Of a stretch of DNA of 64,000 nt, positions 1 to 11,499 are shown one piece after another. A model generated the notes under the pieces. That model saw nothing but the letters and a program-made list of their open reading frames with translations, searched no databases and was not told where the DNA came from. The DNA is from Megalonaias nervosa (lineage: Eukaryota; Mollusca; Bivalvia; Unionida; Unionidae), in assembly GCA_016617855.1 (NCBI GenBank), contig JAECUM010003209.1, forward strand, positions 62,001-126,000, in the 5' to 3' direction. Position 1 is the first letter of the stretch, and every line of letters starts with the position of its first letter. The translations under genes and the position numbers were made by a program.

Positions 1-22
1 AACTATTTGATTCAAATTTCAG

Positions 23-180
23 AAATGCGGACACACCAGACAAGGAAAGAGAGTTCATCATGAGGATGCTTTCCTCAGACATCCCTGTGGATGTCCGGCC
101 TGTTGATCCAGAGGCGTATTTCCGCCAGCATTCATCTGAACCATTTCGCTATGTGTGGCTTAAAGCAGAAGGACACATAG
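23..180 (+). CDS. ACOT8: Acyl-CoA thioesterase 8, first copy, internal exon
   Basis: This exon encodes about 53 residues of a peroxisomal acyl-CoA thioesterase, which hydrolyses acyl-CoA to free acid and CoA. It opens after the acceptor TTCAAATTTCAG and closes at the donor GTTAGA. It starts with the last base of a split codon and ends with the first base of the next. The reading includes DIPVDVRPVDPEAYF and a YVWLKAEG segment, typical of the linker between the two hotdog halves of ACOT8/TesB proteins. Its incoming phase matches the outgoing phase of the exon at 62940-63165 of the second copy, so the two genes share exon structure. Upstream exons of this copy lie outside the window. The assignment rests on remembered family resemblance and exact phase agreement. 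Confidence 0.88.
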
Positions 181-190
181 GTTAGACCCC

Positions 191-234
<44 letters not shown>
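191..234. repeat. (CT)n-(TA)n microsatellite
   Basis: A run of CT dinucleotides passes into TA dinucleotides just inside the donor of the ACOT8 exon. Confidence 0.95.
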
Positions 235-411
235 CCACACCCACCCACATACACCACCCCACCCCACCCGATAGCTATTATGCAATATCCAAACAAGTAG
301 TTAACAAACAAAATATTAAATGTATATCATCTTAGCCATGCAGCAATGTGTGGGAGGTGTGCACAAAACTGAACTTCATTGATGCATTACAAACATAATG
401 CATATTAAACA

Positions 412-1015
412 AGAAATACTTTAAATGGTTATTATCTGTTTAATATTAAATTTTGGCAGAAACCATTCATAGGTACATGTACCATGTGCTATTTTTATAG
501 AAGTATAATGAAAATGGCAACTGAAGTATAAATGGCTAGAATGCATGTACTCGCCAGCTGATCTCATTGTATTCAAAAAAGTAATTTCATTGAAAATGTG
601 AAGCAAGTAGTGGGATAGGTATATTGGTGGTTTGTTGTTTTGCCTTAAATTGATATGTAAATTAACTGATTAAAAAAGAAATACTTAAAACAGTTATTAC
701 ATTTTTAATATTTATTTTTTGAGCAGAGAACCATTCATTGATACAAATGCAAGTATCATAATATTTGCAAATAAAGCATAAATTAGTTAGAAGATATTTA
801 CTCACCAGCTGATCTCATTGCATTCAAAAGAGTAATTCCATTGAAAATGTGCAGATATAAGTTGGTGGTGGTGGTATGTGGCAGTGAGCAAAACTGCTTC
901 TGACATTTCAGGAAATAAAATTGCTTCATTGGATGTGTATGACTGGTGATTGAGCAGGGATTGGTGGTCTGTTGTTTTGCCCTTAATTAAAAAGATATGT
1001 AAATTAACTGATTTA
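412..1015. repeat. Degenerate tandem duplication
   Basis: Two diverged copies of one block follow each other. Each has an AACCATTCAT segment, then CAGCTGATCTCATTG, then a TTGGTGGT-TGTTGTTTTGCC segment and ATATGTAAATTAACTGATT. The copies begin near 412 and 662. There is no coding potential. It is probably an old tandem repeat or an interspersed element inserted twice. Confidence 0.6.
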
Positions 1016-2940
1016 TAAATTTCTGTGAAAAACTTTTTTTAAACCACTAACTACTTCGTTGTGTATGCCAAACAACTGAACAAACATGTTGGCTATTAAG
1101 TATATTTATTTTTCATTGTTTGTTTGTTAGTTTTTTAAATATTTTTTTCTCTTTCATTATATGCTATGAATAATTGTATTTTAGACTTGACCTTGTCCAG
1201 AGTCAAGTTTATTTTCAGCCAGACCTGAATCGCTGATTTTTTAAATTCTGTAAACAACTAGCACGTAACTAATTTTTTCTCAGTGAGTAGGGTTTAACTA
1301 TTAGGATTATTATCTTTGCCTGAGTCAACGACATTGTGTTTATTACTATGTTCATTTTTAAGTTTTAGTAATAGACATTCTAATTATGGCAAAGATTTTT
1401 TCTTGTAAACATTGAGAACCTTCTAGAACCAAATTTTCCGTTAGATAATAGGTTTTTAGAACATGTTAATTGTGTTCAGTTAGGGGACTATATAATTCTG
1501 ATTTTCTAGAAATTATTAATTCATGATATAACATCTTGAGGCAGAATCATTGTTGTATCCAGAAGTTCATTTGGGCTGAAATTTATTTATCCAAATTATT
1601 TATTCACTGGAAATACAAAGTGCTAATCAAAATAACAATCTTGGAAATAGAGACTTGAATTTATAGTGAAATACAAATAAGGATATATTCATGGATTTTA
1701 TTATTGTAATTCAAATAAGGACTGCTGGCACATCACCGTGACATGGGCTTTCACAGGCACATCAACACTTCCAGCACTGGATTTATTTTGGATCATTATT
1801 AAAGTTTATTCAGAACTTTAATCTTTAGGACATTTGTCAGTAATTCTAGGATTATTTGGGATTTAATTCTCTCTACCATAAGTTATTTTTACATTTTTAA
1901 CTTTTTGCTATATGGAAATAAATTATTTTCTGAATTTTACGAAGCTTGTTACTTCTCACTCATTTCTATTACTTATTTTAAGACCGTAGAGTATAATAAT
2001 TGTTTACTGTGGATTGAGAAAAGATTGCAGACAAGATCCATCAATGACAAGCAGAGAGAAAACTATGGCTTTATTGTTGATGGTTCAATAATAATTAGAT
2101 TAACAAATTAACAGATTTTTAAGGAACTAATGTCTTTAAGAAAAAAGAAAGAAGCCATGAAATTTTTTTTTCAAAATACAACGCATATTACAGCATAAGA
2201 TTAAATCAATATCTTTTTGGGGGGGGGGGCATTATAGCTTTGCAGTACCTGTAGAAATTGGTGACATTTTGGTAAAATGTCTGGTGCCACAGGATAACAT
2301 TACCGTATTGCAAGCTATGGTGAGTTTTCTGCTCATTCATAAGCAAACCTTCAAGTGCCAATTGAGGAATTTTAACTTCACTATAGACATAAGAACTCAC
2401 TTTGTTCCTTTGCTGTCATTGATTACTGTTGTGAATGAGCATGATAAACTACTGATTAATGTTAAATAATTTAATCTTGTTACATATACTTATAGTGTTC
2501 TCAGTGTTCAGTTAGTCAGTTGAAATGAACTAATGCATTACAATGACTGCTAGCTCTTACACAGGTAGGATTTGCATGCCATTAAACTGCTTTTATTATC
2601 CTCCCTTAATTTGATACAAAAGACTAATTAATGTGACAATACAATACAGGTCAGCTTTTTATTGATACTTATAATGTAACCAACACTTCCACCAGTAGGA
2701 GATCAAAACATCATACAACGTGACCATGCAATAGCATGCTCTGTTACAACATGAATTTGGATATGGCACAATGTGGAATGGCTCTCAAAATTTTATTATT
2801 TAATTAGTATTTCTTAAAGTATTGTCACTAATATTTTAAGTGATTACTACTTCATCATATGTTGTTATTTACAATGTACAGAGAATTGTTTTCATTTTTT
2901 TTAAAAAAAGAAAATAAACAGGCTGTTTTCTTTTCCTATG

Positions 2941-3058
2941 TTAATACTGGATATATTTCATCATGTGGTACCAAAAACATGATATTTAATAAGTGGCAAA
3001 ACCACAAGTTAAAATATATAGTTTTTGGTACCATAAGATGAAATATATCAGGTATAAA
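2941..3058. repeat. Short inverted-repeat (foldback) element
   Basis: Arms at 2941-2978 and 3021-3058 are reverse complements with few mismatches. Both contain ATATATTTCATC and TGGTACCAAAAAC. A spacer of about 42 bases separates them. This is typical of a very short MITE. No clear target duplication was found. Confidence 0.65.
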
Positions 3059-3550
3059 CATTGAAAAAGAAAATTTTCTTTTTATCATTTACCAGACTTG
3101 CTCCTGAATCAACATTTAGAAGATTAAACTTACTGGCAGAACATGCTCACTCCACCCCCTTTTAGTAAATTCACCTCACTTTTATAGGCTGATCATATAC
3201 ATATACATCACTTCAGAAAGTGGTAGAATTTGGTTGACCTAATCTATCACAGTAAATGACCTTTTTGTCATTTGTAAACTATTTGATCCTGTCTGAAAAT
3301 GAAGCAAGTCTGATTCAGCAATGCATCACAGCAGGTTTTTCATTGTTGTCTAGGAAGTAGGGGGAAATGACTTCAGAGATGCGAACAGCATCTGATCAGA
3401 TTTCTTTATCAGAGATATATTTCCTTGTCTGAAATGTAAGGCAGTATCCATTTATTTGTTCTAGCTTACAAAGTACTCATATTGTTGCAGGTATAATTTT
3501 GTAGCCACACACACAATCAAGCATCCTATGCTATGATGGGAAATATTATA

Positions 3551-3627
3551 TTTTCACATGTGAAAATATAAGGATACATTTTTTCATTTGTGAAAATACA
3601 AGTTTATGTTTTTCACATGTGAAAGTA
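3551..3627. repeat. Cluster of CACATGTG palindromes
   Basis: The palindrome TTTTCACATGTGAAAA occurs at about 3551, a diverged TTTTCATTTGTGAAAA follows, and TTTTTCACATGTGAAAG comes next, spaced about 30-35 bases apart. It may be a remnant of a small tandem repeat. The CACATGTG core is also an E-box, but function is not implied. Confidence 0.5.
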
Positions 3628-4234
3628 AAGGAATTAAACAAAAGATGAAAATTGTTTCATAAATAAGTCTATATTTTTCACACTTAAGTACATAATAAAA
3701 CAAAATATTGGCCTTTTATTAACAGTTGTGAAATTTCTTGATTTTGAATAAACATTCCAGGCACAGATGATAAAATAAGCAATATATCAATCTTTAATTG
3801 CCAGTTTTTATTGCAGTTCTATTCACATTCAGCAAATAGGGGCCTATTGTGGGGTATTTCTTATAAGCAAAAATGTAGTCCACACCTACCACTGCATCAT
3901 ATGCAGGTCTGCAAATTTACTGGGCATGCTAAAAGAAGGGACTGGTGTATTAGCATTATTTTTGAACAATTTCTGGTTTCCTTCCAAATCATTTATATTA
4001 AAAAAATTAATTCTCTTTCAAAACACTATACTATGGAATTTCGCACAATTGCTTTTAAAATTAATTATTTTCAACAAACAGACATCCTACCTTGAAAAAA
4101 TGCAGCACCCAGTTGACAGAGTTGTATGATAAAGTTAGATGGTGAAGTTTTGTCTGAGTAGTTAATTTTCTAACTTTCGTTTGGTGGCTGTCACCAACAG
4201 GTTTGACTGTACATTATTTCTTTGTTTTGTCCAG

Positions 4235-4426
4235 GTGATGATAATAAAGTACACCAATGTGTGGCTGCTTACCTGTCTGATTACTCATTGCTTGGAGTTT
4301 CCCTGCAGCCAGGTGGCAAGAACTATGAAACGACTTTCATGACCTCCCTAGACCACACAATATGGTTTCATGCCCCATTTCGAGTAGATGAGTGGATGTT
4401 GTATGAAATCTTCAGTCCCCAATGTG
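4235..4426 (+). CDS. ACOT8: Acyl-CoA thioesterase 8, first copy, penultimate exon
   Basis: This exon follows the acceptor TTGTTTTGTCCAG and ends before the donor GTAGGT, with phase 1 at both ends. It encodes 64 residues from GDDNKVHQCVAAYLSDYSLL to the segment SLDHTIWFHAPFR and then MLYEIFSPQCG. The SLDH-WFHAPFR block is a hallmark of the second hotdog domain of TesB/ACOT8 thioesterases, and its Asp corresponds to the catalytic acid of the family. Length and phase fit the flanking exons exactly. A 51-bp minisatellite begins about 75 bases downstream. Confidence 0.92.
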
Positions 4427-4502
4427 GTAGGTAGAAAAGTGTAAAAGTCAACTCTCAGCTCCAGAACAAGTCTTTTAAGGATACAGCATTCCACATGCAA
4501 CA

Positions 4503-5112
4503 CTGTAATTCCCGTAGTAACTAGGGTTATATTCCATTGTAAGTATTAAAATAGTGTAATTCCCATAGTAACTAGGGTTATTGTAAGTATTAAAATAGTG
4601 TAATTCCCATAGTAACTAGGGTCATATTCCATTGTAAGCATTAAAATAGTGTAATTCCCATAGTAACTAGGGTCATATTCCATTGTAAGCATTAAAATAG
4701 TGTAATTCCCATAGTAACTAGGGTCATATTCCATTGTAAGCATTAAAATAGTGTAATTCCCATAGTAACTAGGGTCATATTCCATTGTAAGCATTAAAAT
4801 AGTGTAATTCCCATAGTAACTAGAGTCATATTCCATTGTAAGCATTAAAATAGTGTAATTCCCATAGTAACTAGAGTCATATTCCATTGTAAGCATTAAA
4901 ATAGTGTAATTCCCATAGTAACTAGGGTCATATTCCATTGTAAGCATTAAAATAGTGTAATTCCCATAGTAACATTCCCATAGTAACTAGGGTTATATTC
5001 CATTGTAAGTATTAAAATGGTGTAATTCCTGTAGTAACTAGGGTTATATTCCATTGTAAGTATTAAAATAGTGTAATTTCCTGTAGTAACTAGGGTTATA
5101 CTCCATTGTAAG
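4503..5112. repeat. 51-bp minisatellite, left part
   Basis: About twelve copies of a 51-bp unit lie in tandem, recognisable by GTGTAATTCCCATAGTAACT followed by AGGG(T/C)CATATTCCATTGTAAG and CATTAAAATA. Because 51 is a multiple of three, the array reads as a repeated 17-residue string on the minus strand, which is not evidence of a gene. Some units are short or carry CCTGTAG for CCCATAG. The array is interrupted at 5113 by a hAT element and resumes at 8704. Confidence 0.95.
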
Positions 5113-8100
5113 TAGGGGATAACCGATTAGCATTTTTCTACTGATTTCCGATTCCGGATTTTGGGCATGAAATTTTTCCAATTCCGGATACGATTCAATT
5201 AATCAGAAATGCTAAATTAAAAGGTTTTTCAAATTAACTTTTAAAACCATGTTACACACGTTTTGCACATCACACCGACGTCACAAGGGGAAGGATATGG
5301 TAGGACTATAGCAAAACGCAACGAAGTTCAAAGCCACAAAGAATCCATGAAATGTTTTTATTTTTGTAAAATGCACTGAAACATTAAAAACTTTTTTTCT
5401 ACGATCACATTGTTATACATAATAATTATAAAAACTTACGATTTTACAAATAAAACTCGCAAACTGAAATCCACGTGTTATGGCGCCCTCAGTATTTATT
5501 TTCCTGTGATATTGTTCTTGTTTTTTGGCAAAGATATTATAATATAATAAATTTAGAAATGCGAGTTAAAGAGTCTTGAATATTGATATATTTATGTAGC
5601 GCATAATATAATATAATATAACATAACATTAAAGTTAAGCAGTTTATTTCTGCCATGTTTCATCTACCTAAGTAAAAACATGCAGTTTAATAGATAATAA
5701 AGAAATTTAATAATCAAAATTTATAACTTCCAAGTTCTTTGCAAGAAATAATAGCATCTCCGTTTTTTCAGCGGACATGCTCGATCGTTTGTCACTGCAA
5801 ATAGCACCTGCGGTGCTAAAACTTCTTTCACTATCGACGCTAGAGGGCGGTATTGAACAAAAATGTTTAGCGACAGCTGCCAGAAGCTGGAACGTTTTTT
5901 CCCGGGATTTCCAGTATATAACTGGGTCCGTTGGTGGTGAAGTCCTCGGCTGATTTTTCTCAGCTAGATACGAATCCAATTCACGCTGGCACGTGAATTC
6001 AGATGACAGGGATGCAGAGGCGAGATTTTGGTCGGATGTGCTAGAGGCAAATAACTCCTGGTAGTAGGAATCTAGGCCAGTCGAAGTTGAAGGTCCTGGA
6101 TCCACTTCTGTTGAGACTGGAATGTTGACGGCGGTGATTGTTTTTTCATACTCGATCTGTAGTTCGTCCATTAACATGCGCTTTACAGCGTCATGCCCAT
6201 GCGCATTAAAAACCAACAATTTGTAAGTGGGATCCAAAACCGTTGCAAGTGCACACAACTCGTTTGTCTCCACTTCCTCATAACGTGTACGCAAATCTTT
6301 CAGCATGTCCGCCCGCATGGTCTGTATTCCGATGTCATCTCCGACTCTTGCAGGTTTTGTTAAAGTTGCCATGAGAACGCGAACACTGGGGATGATCATG
6401 CTTGCTGTTGCAGTAGACATACTGGCATTCCTGGTTTCCTGTTCGAATGGTTGAAGCGTAATCAAAACCCGTTCCATCAAATTCCACTCATGTGCCGTTA
6501 GATTTGTAACCACATCATTTTCCTGACAATAGAGGGCAATAGCTTTCTTTTGTTCTATGAGGCGCTCGAGCATGTAGAACGTAGAATTCCAGCGGGTTGT
6601 AACATCCTGGATAAGACGGTGTGTCAGGTATGGCGTGCCGTCCTCGCATGTCAAAGACTTCTGGATTCTGAGAAATTGTTCTGTGGCTTGAGTTGAATGC
6701 CGAAAACGCCCAACGATTGTACGAGCAGTGACAATAGCATCCATAACGGATCTTTGACTTAAAAGTCCAACTTTGACAACTAGCTGGATCGTGTGGGTGA
6801 AACATCCCAAGTGATCCAATCCAGATAACTCCGCCGCTTTTTTCATGCTCGCACCATTATCCCGCACAAGAACTCCACGTTTTTCATCTGGAATAGACCA
6901 TGCTGCTAACATTGCAAGGATGTTATCCGAAATAACTTGGCCCGTGTGTCGGTCTTCAAGATTTCGTAGTGACAGAACAATGGAAAGCCTGTTCCACTTG
7001 CTGTCAATCCAATGAGCGGTAAGCGAAATGAAAGCATTCAAATTATTTGTGCTCATCCACACGTCACTTGTAAAACTTATGTAGGCTGCTTGTTCTAGTA
7101 AAATAACAATTTTACTCTTCACGGCAGAATATAAGTCCGGAATAAGCGTTCTTGACAAATGGACTTCGGATGGAATAACGTAACGAGGTTCAAGTTCATT
7201 CAGAAAGCGAGTGAAGCCTACGTTGTTAATCATGCTGAAAGGCATAGCATCAGCCGCAATCATTTCTATGATCTTCTTAGTTATGATTAACTGGCGTGGG
7301 TTGTTAGCCTCAAACGGTTTTTTCTTTTCTAGCAGGAACTCTATTGTCTGTACTCTGTGTTTCTTTCCAGGCTGCATTACTTCTTCGGCTTTTCGTTTCT
7401 TTTCGATGTCACAGATATACTTTTTATATTCATCCTGATGTTTTGCACGCAGGTGATTGATAAGTCCGCTGGTTCCATATGAACGTGGATCATTACCTCC
7501 TCGTTTTAATTTATCCTTGCACTGTGGAACCAAACAATCTGCCTTTGACTTGTCTATGGCATTTATCTCAAAATAATCCCATATTTTGCTTTGTTGTTTT
7601 TGCGACATTTTAAAATAAAATTATTTTTTTACTTTTAACAGATTTTCATTTAATTTTATTGTCTGTAAAGGCTTAGAAATATTTTGTTATTGTGGCCAAT
7701 ACAACAAATTCTGTATCTAAATAGTGCATGAGAGGGATGTATGTCTAGAAACAAAGTGACAGTTTATGGAAAGTCGTATATCAAAACTCAAGATTATCTA
7801 CAACATAGCATCGCAGTATCTGTCAGAACTGTAATGTGAGATTAATGATGGTTGCAGCCGCAGAGTCTCAACAGTTCAGCACAATTTTTTCACACAGTAT
7901 GCTAATATAAATTTCATTTACATTATCATACAGTTCCAATACATCCACGCAGCATATATGCTTTAATTTTCCCGCCTAATCATTTATGTCGACCAGCTGC
8001 CAGTTCCGACCCATACTTTGTTCAACAATTAGTTGATCTTGCCGCCAGGCTAAAATTTTCCCGCCTTAATCATTTATGTCGGCAAGCGGCCAGTTCCATC

Positions 8101-8703
8101 CTGTACTTTATTCAATAAATACTTGATCTTGCCACTATGCTTTAATGTCGCGGTCAGATAAAAATGAAACAAGCTTTTGTTTGGTCCTATAAAGTTGGCC
8201 TCTTGCGGTGACTTAAATAAAAGCAATGAAATCTGATCGATTCTTGCATTTTCCAAAGTGATCGGTGATTGAAACAAGTTTATTGTGCTGTGAAAGTTTC
8301 CTTATTAACTTTATTTATATTTACGATTGTAAGAATCATTTTCTTTTAATACCTCATTAGCATGTGTCAATGTATTCAATATTATGCCTTCATTATTGAG
8401 GATGTTGACATAAACGGGTAGGAGTGTATTATATATTTTAATAAATTTAAATCTTTCGGTCTAACTCAAGTATTATCGTTTCACCCCGTTGTGTTGACCA
8501 TATTGGACTTTTCTGACTTCTTATTTAAATTTATTAACGCACTATCGAATGACACGCAGTGTTAGACACGGTGCTATAGAAATTCAACTTTATTATTTTT
8601 ATTATCCGAATCGGTCGTTCCTGCCTTGTCCAACTCCGATTAATCGGAAGTTCATACTATCCGGTGGAATCCGATTTCCGGATCAAAAGTTGGTTATGCC
8701 CTA
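5113..8703 (-). mobile_element. hAT DNA transposon, apparently complete
   Basis: The element is 3591 bp and is bounded by the 8-bp duplication ATTGTAAG at 5105-5112 and 8704-8711. Its termini are inverted: TAGGGGATAACC on the left and TAGGGCATAACC read inward from the right. Both subterminal regions carry repeated CCGATT/CCGGA motifs, plausible transposase binding sites. It contains one long minus-strand gene. The insertion splits a minisatellite, so the pre-insertion sequence is known. The perfect duplication and uninterrupted transposase suggest a fairly recent insertion. Confidence 0.95.
5707..7608 (-). CDS. hAT family transposase, BED zinc finger
   Basis: This 633-residue protein would excise and reinsert the surrounding element. 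Residues 1-60 form a BED zinc finger with C-x4-C (CLVPQC) and H-x4-H (HLRAKH) ligands. The middle has the hAT RNase H-like fold, including SFTSDVWMS and the VRDNGASMKKA segment. The C-terminal 80 residues hold the dimerisation region, with YWKSREKTFQLLAAVAKHF and SVDSERSFSTAG. The length fits an intact ZBED/Ac-type transposase, and there are no internal stops or frameshifts. The start chosen is the first ATG, directly before SQKQQSKIWDYF. Confidence 0.93.
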   Translation of the reverse strand: MSQKQQSKIWDYFEINAIDKSKADCLVPQCKDKLKRGGNDPRSYGTSGLINHLRAKHQDEYKKYICDIEKKRKAEEVMQPGKKHRVQTIEFLLEKKKPFEANNPRQLIITKKIIEMIAADAMPFSMINNVGFTRFLNELEPRYVIPSEVHLSRTLIPDLYSAVKSKIVILLEQAAYISFTSDVWMSTNNLNAFISLTAHWIDSKWNRLSIVLSLRNLEDRHTGQVISDNILAMLAAWSIPDEKRGVLVRDNGASMKKAAELSGLDHLGCFTHTIQLVVKVGLLSQRSVMDAIVTARTIVGRFRHSTQATEQFLRIQKSLTCEDGTPYLTHRLIQDVTTRWNSTFYMLERLIEQKKAIALYCQENDVVTNLTAHEWNLMERVLITLQPFEQETRNASMSTATASMIIPSVRVLMATLTKPARVGDDIGIQTMRADMLKDLRTRYEEVETNELCALATVLDPTYKLLVFNAHGHDAVKRMLMDELQIEYEKTITAVNIPVSTEVDPGPSTSTGLDSYYQELFASSTSDQNLASASLSSEFTCQRELDSYLAEKNQPRTSPPTDPVIYWKSREKTFQLLAAVAKHFCSIPPSSVDSERSFSTAGAICSDKRSSMSAEKTEMLLFLAKNLEVINFDY

Positions 8704-9131
8704 ATTGTAAGTATTAAAATAGTGTAATTCCCATAGTAACTAGGGTTATACTCCATTGTAAGTATTAAAATAGTGTAATTCCTGTAGTAACTAGGGTTAT
8801 ACTCCATTGTAAGTATTTAAATAGTGTAATTCCTGTAGTAACTAGGGTTATACTCCATTGTAAGTATTAAAATAGTGTAATTCCCATAGTAACTAGGGTT
8901 ATATTCCATTGTAAGTATTAAAATAGTGTAATTCCCATAGTAACTAGGGTCATATTCCATTGTAAGTATTAAAATAGTGTAATTCCCATAGTAACTAGGG
9001 TCATATTCCATTGTAAGTATTAAAATAGTGTAATTCCCATAGTAACTAGGGTCATATTCCATTGTAAGTATTAAAATAGTGTAATTCCCATAGTAACTAG
9101 GGTCATATTCCATTGTAAGTATTAAAATAGT
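8704..9131. repeat. 51-bp minisatellite, right part
   Basis: The 51-bp array continues directly after the hAT element with about eight more units, starting within a unit at ATTGTAAGTATT. The array ends near 9131, where ordinary AT-rich sequence begins. Confidence 0.93.
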
Positions 9132-9359
9132 CTCTAAAATATGCTTAAGGTTGGTCACTTTTGTAAAACCAATGTTTACTGAATGGCTTGTAATGACATG
9201 ATCATTACAATATGATGTCATTCACATGACATCCCTTTTTACCTTTGTGTATCATAATGCTATGAACTCTGGGAAAGATAGGACATAAAATGACATTGTG
9301 ACTTCTGTCTCACATTATATGCCTGCCATTTTGGAAGCACATAGAATGCTATGACTATG

Positions 9360-10400
9360 ATTATGTCCATCTTGCTGTGAACTTTTTTTGGGGCACAATG
9401 ACTTCAGTTCTATAGCGTTTACTGTCATGAAACTATGTGGACAGCTTACAATCCCAATAAGGAAAAAGTCTATAAGTGGTGGGGAGCAAAAGGTTAAAGG
9501 TGAAGGTCACTGTTACTGTAAGACGAACCATGGTTTCAGCACAATAACATAAATTCTACATCACATGCCTGGGTCAAATTGTGGGGATAGCTTGCACTTG
9601 GGTTAAGGAAGAGACCTATTGATTTGGGGGTAAAAAAGTGAAAGGTCAAGGTCACTGATTTAAAGAAGAGCATGGTTTCTTCATAGTAACATTATTTCTA
9701 CATACATACTGGTACCAAACATTAGTTCTACATCACTTACTGGAACCAAACTTTGCAGATAGTTTGCACATGGGGTTGATTTCAGACTCAAAAGGTTAGA
9801 TGTCATGGTTACAGTGATTGCAATAAGATAAATGTTTTTGCACAATAATATTAGTTGTTTATCAATTATCTGGACTAAACTAAGAAAATATCATTTGTAC
9901 ACCATAACAGTAGTTCAGCACAACAGAACAGGACCAAATGAAGATGACTTCCACACCATAACATTAATTTTAGAACACAGACCTGGAACACACATGGTGG
10001 ATGGCTTGCACTTGGGGCAAGAAAGAAAAAGTTGTGGAATGTCATAGGTCAGGTTCACTGTGACTCAAGGGAGAAAGATAGTTTTTGCGGTACAAATTTA
10101 GTTCGAGACAATGTACCTTAAATTTGTGGAGTGCATGCACTTGAGACATGAAAGAATTGATATTGGCATCAAAAGGTCAAAGGCTAGTGTCACTGTGGCT
10201 CAAAGTAAAAAATCGGTTTTGCTGTGTAACATTTATTCGTGAGTAAAAATTTTGACCAAACTTTCAATGTCCTGAACTTAGGATAGTAAAACAGACTTTT
10301 ATATTCTAGAGATCTAGAGGTCACAAGTCATGGACATGATAAATCTCATAAGAAAATAATAGTTTCTACACAGTAACTTGATCTCAGGACTGCATACCTG
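9360..10400. repeat. Degenerate tandem repeats with GGTCAAGGTCACTG
   Basis: Six or so diverged units of about 130-170 bp recur. Each has an AAAGGTCAAGGTCACTGT-like segment, then GGTTT(C/T)-GCACAATAACATTA, then TGGGGATAGCTTGCACTTGGG. This kind of repeat is familiar to me from bivalve genomes. No coding function is indicated. Confidence 0.65.
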
Positions 10401-11499
10401 AACAAATGTCCAAGTAATTGAGATCCATTGGCTTGTTCCTCTATGGATATCTGTTAAATATAGGGCAAGTGTGTAATCTGCTATTGATGGTATTCTTATT
10501 AAATAATAAAAAACAAAAATTCTTGTAGAAGTTCCATAATATGTTATGTATATCTATTGTGTCTGTGTATTTTTTGTTCATGACTATAAATTGTTAATGA
10601 TTGTTTATATTAGATAGCTAATTTTTGTATACAGGCATAAAATTCTGTTTTAAGATATTAAGAGTCTAGATTACATAGGGTCTATAAGTAGTTGCTGACA
10701 TAGGTGTCTACAATCAATAATAATAATATTAATGAAAAAAACCTGTTGAAAATTTTGGCATAATTTCTCATTAGCTGGTGGGGTCTGGTGGATTCTTAAA
10801 AGAATTAAGCTGTTTCTCATTGGATTGATTAGGTCAGGTGGGTTCTTTTATGATGTGGGATATTTGCAAATAGTCACGTAGATAGTAGTAGTAAGATGTG
10901 TTTCCCCCATGTGCTTGTATATTAACAAGTACATGGAGCTGGACATTTTTTGTCAGTTTTATTTCTTATATTCTTGCTGTAACATCAGTCTTCAGATGTA
11001 TGTAATGTTGTGTTTAGATATTATTTGAGAGGAAACATTTGTTTAGAGTATTCATTGGATTTACAAAGTGCTCATTAGTTTAAAATATTATTCCTGGACT
11101 AATGCTAATGATTCAAAGGAGTTCTGGACAATGCCATTTTGAAACTAATTCAAAATATTTTATTCTTTTGTACCTTAATAGAACTTTTTTGGATTATTTT
11201 GGATTCAGTTTGTAATACTGTAAGTTCCCTTAAATGTTCTTTTTAGAAGTTTGATAATTCAGTGATTTGTTAAGTTTTACAAAACTTGTTGGTTTTTCTT
11301 CTTTCTGTTGCTTAGTTTATGACCATAGAGTCATAACAAATAGCAATAATTGTTCTCTGAGAGAATATGATTAAGTCAGAAAAAGTAAGTGAGACAGATG
11401 AAATCTTTAAGGGTTTTTAACCTACCATAAATTGACCACCTTGGAGAACACTACTTATCATATATCAGAAGAGCTTATGTGATGATATGTATCAGTCAT

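Larger units (their letters stand above)
181..4234 (+). other. Intron of ACOT8 copy 1
   Basis: This AT-rich intron has no convincing internal gene. It holds a CT/TA microsatellite near its start, a degenerate duplicated block at about 412-1015, a hairpin MITE at 2941-3058 and clustered TTTTCACATGTGAAA palindromes near 3.55-3.63 kb. Short open frames within it are uncharacterised and look fortuitous. Confidence 0.7.

Noticed and set aside
2941..3058. Inverted repeat as a microRNA precursor
   Set aside because: The arms are separated by a spacer and there is no sign of conservation; a MITE is simpler.
4546..4947. Repeated 17-residue open frame as a repeat protein
   Set aside because: It exists only because the unit length is a multiple of three; no start context, splice signal or conservation supports it.
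4503..5112. Regular repeats resembling a CRISPR array
   Set aside because: The 51-bp units are contiguous, have no unique spacers and lie in a eukaryotic intron; this is a minisatellite.
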